Source of the DNA: Euperipatoides rowelli
Lineage: Eukaryota; Onychophora; Udeonychophora; Euonychophora; Peripatopsidae
DNA: 11,952 nucleotides
Direction: 5' to 3' (one strand)
Assembly (NCBI GenBank): GCA_003024985.2
Contig: PXIH01S0001099.1
The notes beneath the pieces were generated by a model. The model searched no databases and had not been told where the DNA came from. It was given only the letters and a program-made list of their open reading frames with translations. The first letter of the stretch is position 1; every line of letters starts with the position of its first letter. A program made the translations under genes and the position numbers. Shown here in pieces: positions 8,619 to 11,952 of this stretch.

Positions 8619-8992
8619 TCATTTTTTCATTAGTTCTGCTGGCTTATCTCGAATGCTTACAGACAAATTTCCTAAGATATAAAATCGGAGCGGTTTATTG
8701 GCCCACTCCTCCCCATGAAAATCCACGCCAATTCGTTTTGTGCTAATGATATTTTCCTCCAGAATCGAGTCTCCCGGTTCAATCCATAAGGTATCCACTT
8801 GTGTCAAATCTTTCTGATTCATCAAATCTTTGGTTATTTCCAATGAAAGGCACAGTTTGGATGGTCCGTTACAAAGTTGATGAGATTTCAATGGTTTACC
8901 CCCCTCTTTGCGTCGATAGTTACGATTCTCCTGCATGATATCGGAACCTTCTAACGGTTGGAGTGCGCGCAATAAAACTGCAGCACCTTCAC
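8619..8992 (-). CDS. MPG: DNA-3-methyladenine glycosylase (MPG/AAG), 3'-terminal coding exon
   Basis: This exon encodes the C-terminal part of the monofunctional base-excision-repair glycosylase that removes 3-methyladenine, hypoxanthine and ethenoadenine from nuclear DNA. Seen directly: it opens after a T-rich tract and AG acceptor (8994-8993), which splits a Gly codon (G|GT, phase 1). It then reads GEGAAVLLRALQPLEG, 123 full codons and TGA at 8621-8619. Family hallmarks in order are VLLRAL (its Arg matches human Arg182 near the active-site water), LCNGPSKLC, the RIGV block (the human Val262 region) and EWANKPLRFY followed by VSI. The length fits the last ~125 residues of human AAG, and no stop or frameshift breaks it. 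The catalytic Glu and the base-flipping Tyr lie in upstream exons that I could not find to the right, so they are probably outside the window. The TTG at 8972-8970 is an internal Leu, not a start. The family call is firm; the species is unknown. Confidence 0.96.
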
Positions 8993-9008
8993 CTAAAAAA
9001 AAAAGGAA
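8993..9008 (-). promoter_or_regulatory. 3' splice site of the MPG terminal exon
   Basis: Read on the minus strand, a mainly T tract (8995-9004) runs directly into AG at 8994-8993. The MPG homology begins at the next base. The junction leaves GT to complete a Gly codon, as expected for the conserved G-E/D-G-A stretch. No matching donor or upstream MPG exon is recognisable from 9009 to 11952. The intron is therefore probably at least 2.9 kb, unless a short divergent exon was missed. Confidence 0.85.
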
Positions 9009-9127
9009 GGAAACTGGAATTTAATTTTTGCTAACAATTTCAATACATCAGACAAAAAAGATGCATTAAAAATAATTTTGTTTTAAAGTAGTTTCTAACC
9101 TGAACAATTCTTATAATAATAGTAGCC

Positions 9128-9300
9128 TATAGAATATTCAGTCATCTATAAAAAGTAATCAAAATTCTTTCAGATTGGCTACATTATAAAAATATTTTTC
9201 CTGTGATATTGATGGTTTTAATTATTTTATCAGTAAAAGTATAGAATCCACCTTCAAATGTTAAAATGCAACAAAATTCTTTAAAATTGGCTACAATATT
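9128..9300. repeat. Partial direct duplication at a 112-bp offset in the MPG intron
   Basis: TATAGAAT at 9128-9135 recurs at 9240-9247. CAAAATTCTTTCAGATTGGC followed by TACATTATA (9160-9188) recurs as CAAAATTCTTTAAAATTGGC followed by TACAATATTA (9272-9301). Both pairs sit exactly 112 bases apart, supporting one duplication event followed by decay. Similarity fades after about 60 bases. It probably lies in the MPG intron, since the acceptor is just to the left and no upstream exon intervenes. Confidence 0.7.
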
Positions 9301-9321
9301 AGCAATTATACTAATACCCAT

Positions 9322-9440
9322 TAGAGATGGGACATTGATACCTAGATACTCTTGATGCTTGCCACTATTGAAGTAATCAGTTGAGTATTTTTTTATCGAC
9401 TCGATAACTACGTTTTTTAAAAACATATTCAATTTTAAAA
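9322..9440 (+). mobile_element. Possible hAT-like terminal fragment
   Basis: TAGAGATGGGAC at 9322 is followed by TACCTAGATACT, then GAGTATTTTTTTATCGACTC and a T/A-rich stretch. AGAGATGGGA starts followed by degenerate ACTCGAC-type words are familiar from hAT-like non-autonomous elements; this is recall, not a search. I found no inverted partner (TCCCATCTCTA) or matching 8-bp flank in the window, so at most one decayed end is present. The 88-codon minus-strand frame across 9184-9450 has no domain I recognise and is treated as chance. Confidence 0.3.
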
Positions 9441-9652
9441 ACAAACACACTCTGTTTTAACTAATTACTACTAATTGCAGACATATATTTTATCATTTAA
9501 AAGAAAAACCAGCTTTCTAAGTTAATTCTTTGTATATTAAATCTCATTTACAAAAGATTGGGAGATTGTTTTTCTTAAATTTCAGATTTCAAAAGTTCTT
9601 ATTTCTCAACACAATCATTATCAAAAATTCCATTATTATTCAAACTAAAACT

Positions 9653-11003
9653 TCAAATGATGTATGGTCTCCATGCTATAGGAAAGATATAATTTATTGG
9701 AGAAAGTACAGAGAAGGGCTAAGTTAATATTAGGTATTGGTAGATTATAATATTCGGATAGACTTAAAAAATTAAAGTTACAGTATACTCTTTAGAAAGG
9801 CTTATGGGAGATATGGTTGAAGTGTTCAAAATAGTTAATGGAATGGTAGATATCACGTATGACAAATTTTTTATAGTAGAAATAAGGGAAATAAATTCAA
9901 ATTATGTCTTAATAGACTTAGACCATAGTTTCCCAAAGTGGGCGGAAAAGCCCCCCCCCCCCCCCAGGGGGCGCTGAAGTCCAATTGGGGAATGTTAAAT
10001 AAAAATAAGGAGGCGGTAGAAACATAAAGAAAGAAGAGAAGAAAATTTTTAAAAACATTTGTACATGTTTCATCTGTTGTGTAACATATAGTAGATTTAA
10101 ATTTGTAGTGATTACTTTATTTTCTAAATAAACCCTCAAAATGCAAGTTAATATTATAATAATCAGTGGTCAAGTTCACCGACAGGTCTAATCCTTTAAT
10201 TATTCCTTTTCTTTTTATGAATTTTTTTTTACTATCAGGTGGCCTAATAAATTATTTAAAATCGTATAGGAATAAACTTCTACACCAGGTTTCTTCCTTC
10301 TCATTAAGGTGATTTTTAATGTTGTGATATTTATTTGAATATTGTCTTTCATTATCTTAATTTTCTGTGTGTAATGTGAATGTTACTATGGTTTATTTAA
10401 AAAAATAATTTTATAATTTCAAGCTACAATGTGTCTTTAAAATTACAACATCTTTCTTTGCTATGTTGTAGGATGTAAGTAGAAATATAGATACATAAAA
10501 GAACGTAAATTCATCACCATATCTTTCTGTTTGTTCGCTTAAAGGAGGTTGATTTCCAGGGGGCGCTGAGTAATTTTTTTTTCTGAAAAGGGGGCGGTAG
10601 GCCAAATAAGTTTGGGAACCTATGATCTAGACTATTATTGCGCCAAAAAATTTTTTTAAAACAGAATTGTATCATTTTGGAATAGTTTATAAGAAAAAGT
10701 TGTTGAATCTAAGCCAGTTGAATGTTTTAAGCTTAGGTTAGATGATTTTATGGCTGGTTTAATGTTTAGTTAACTATATGAATATAGGCTAGTTTGAATT
10801 GTTCTAATTGTTTTTATTTTGGAATAGATTGGCAAAAAAAGTAGGACTGTTGATTTTTTTTACGCGAGGATGAGAAGTTTATTTGAGGGTTTAACTAGTT
10901 AGGTATTGCAATGGGTGTATATAATTTTTTTTTTTTTAAAATTAAAAAAAAAAAAAAATATTAAATTAGGACTAGGGACAACCTCGCTGGTCTGTTGTTA
11001 TCC
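9653..11003 (+). pseudogene. Decayed CR1-like non-LTR retrotransposon: C-terminal reverse-transcriptase region and 3' UTR
   Basis: Short blocks typical of the region after the reverse-transcriptase core in CR1/Jockey-type LINEs appear in order on the plus strand but in different frames. They are VWSPCYRKDI (9662-9691), LEKVQRRAKLILGIGRL (9697-9747), YSDRLKKLKL (9751-9780) and GDMVEVFKIVNGMVDITYDK (from 9807). After an inserted hAT element (9924-10624) come FWNSL, an in-frame stop, EKVVESKPVECFKLRLDDFM and a stop at 10771-10773. Frameshifts near 9693 and 9790 and the internal stop show it is dead. The A-rich stretch near 10942-10957 and a hairpin (GGACAAC 10976-10982, GTTGTTATCC 10994-11003) suit a 3' UTR; its end is uncertain. 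The N-terminal endonuclease and catalytic RT motifs are absent (5' truncated). Confidence 0.8.
9916..10632. mobile_element. hAT-like non-autonomous element nested inside the LINE relic, 701 bp
   Basis: The element spans 9924-10624. The left end CATAGTTTCCCAAA and the reverse-complemented right end CATAGGTTCCCAAA match at 13 of 14 bases. Flanks are ACTTAGAC (9916-9923) and ATCTAGAC (10625-10632): six of eight identical with two transitions, consistent with an aged 8-bp hAT duplication. GC-rich words cluster at both ends in direct order, AGGGGGCGCTGA then GGCGGTAG (about 9966 and 10010; about 10558 and 10592). A 15-base C run occupies 9951-9965. Two minus-strand frames (9918-10139, 10411-10605) merely translate the ends. 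The LINE reading resumes right after the right flank, so the insertion broke an existing LINE copy. No transposase is encoded. Confidence 0.8.
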
Positions 11004-11700
11004 TTCATATTTGTATTGTTTTGTAACCTGATTGGCCAAAGAAATTTGTTTAACCTCACAATAACGAAGTGTGTGTAGACCTTAATGAATAATCAACTAA
11101 AAAAGTTAGAGTTTTAATCCAAATATTTTTTTGAAATTAAACAATTTTGTATTGTTGACAATTTTATAAGTTACAAAATAATATTAAAGAGGTACAATAA
11201 TAAATCCTGAGTTAAAAAAAAAAAAGATTATAAATGTGTGATCATTTTTTTATTAATTTATGTTCTTTTTCATCTAAATTTGAGACATTTTTTAAGACAC
11301 GCGTACTTAGAAATGTTATGACAAGTAATATTCTTTTAGAAAATGACAAAATATTTTTTAAGTGCAAATAGCGTGGAGGCACCCCCTATGGCCACTTGCA
11401 TTTTAAATTATGCTAAATAAAGTCCAATAAGTATTTCATCCAATTTAAATGCTTTTAATGTTTACCCCAGTATTAGAGCTTATGAAAAACTGTGATTAGC
11501 AATTAAAAAATCAGCCATTTTAATATATTTTAAGTTTATTTGAAAAATCTCCATGTTTGCTGAATTAATCTTGTTAAGGAACAGATAGAATAATATTTTA
11601 CTGGCATGAGTAATTTTTAATATCCCTAACCAATTATTGTTTGTGTATTGTAATAACATTGTAACAATTGTCTTTGTATCAATTTTGGTAAAATTTAGTT
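11004..11700. other. Non-coding, no gene seen
   Basis: AT-rich DNA with A/T homopolymers. A small GC-richer island near 11370-11395 (AGCGTGGAGGCACCCCCTAT) has no recognisable identity. The first few tens of bases may still be LINE 3' UTR. Confidence 0.4.
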
Positions 11701-11703
11701 TCT

Positions 11704-11782
11704 ACTGTGCCGGTACAGTGTTAGAAATTAAGCCTGGCCATAAGTAGCAACTTTATAACCAGAGATCCCCATCTATGGCCAG
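11704..11782. repeat. Palindrome followed by a spaced inverted repeat
   Basis: ACTGTGCCGGTACAGT (11704-11719) is a 16-bp palindrome with a single G/T mismatch pair. It is followed by CTGGCCATA (11734-11742) and its exact reverse complement TATGGCCAG (11774-11782). The region 11700-11850 is clearly GC-richer than its flanks, and every frame I checked has stops. It may be the end of another mobile element (CAGTG start at 11716) or a structured regulatory stretch; the evidence does not decide. Confidence 0.4.
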
Positions 11783-11952
11783 TATGTAGCCGTAGGAGGA
11801 GACATAGGCTTTCAGATAAGGGGCGTTTCGGCGTCATTTAAGCCCTAATTTTACAAAAAAAAAAAATGCCCGTCAAAATAATTATAGTTCTAAGTCAGTG
11901 GAAGTCAACAATAAAATACTAAGACATCAATGCATAAATCTAGAAGTCAATT

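Noticed and set aside
9184-9450. 88-codon minus-strand frame
   Set aside because: It crosses both the 112-bp duplication and the hAT-like fragment and matches no MPG exon, so it looks like chance.
9918-10605. Minus-strand frames at 9918-10139 and 10411-10605
   Set aside because: They translate the GC-rich ends of the nested hAT element, for example Gly from the C run, and include no transposase motif.
1-11952. Bacterial-type systems, CRISPR arrays, operons or a new multi-gene defence system
   Set aside because: There is no gene cluster, no regular repeat-spacer array and no bacterial gene density. The spliced exon and the hAT and LINE relics show this is eukaryotic DNA.

Overview
This window is AT-rich (by eye close to three quarters A+T) eukaryotic nuclear DNA. 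It is almost all non-coding and carries many homopolymer A/T runs, a few assembly Ns (66, 68, 71, 652) and many decayed transposable elements. The only recognisable host gene is the 3'-terminal exon of a DNA-3-methyladenine glycosylase (MPG/AAG family) on the minus strand at 8619-8992, with a visible 3' splice site. An intron-split MPG gene, hAT transposons and a CR1-like LINE relic point to an animal, more likely an invertebrate, but the sequence does not identify the species.

Layout. 1-118: terminal part of a GGGAC-rich DNA transposon cut by the window edge. 223-307 (minus): tRNA-like sequence with a B box and a T5 run, probably a SINE head or tRNA pseudogene. 587-1562: region bounded by inverted GGGGCC-containing arms. 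1801-2361: candidate MITE with 22-bp terminal inverted repeats. 3102-3392: decayed 23-24 bp minisatellite. 4084-4727: a 628-bp hAT MITE with a perfect 8-bp target-site duplication. 5312-5375: an octamer plus a TATA-like hairpin, of unproven meaning. 5544-5777: a diverged 115-119 bp tandem duplication. 5778-8618 is mostly featureless and includes the region downstream of the MPG stop. 8619-8992: the MPG exon. 8993 to the right edge: MPG intron and/or upstream DNA. It holds a 112-bp-spaced duplication, a possible hAT end, and a CR1-like LINE relic (about 9653-11003) split by a 701-bp hAT element (9924-10624).

The genes do not form a system: one housekeeping base-excision-repair exon sits in a transposon-rich background. 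I found no convincing undescribed system. The most rewarding observations are the dated, nested transposon structures, three inverted-repeat elements not visible as ORFs, the tRNA-like locus and an apparent excess of the short palindrome TACNGTA.
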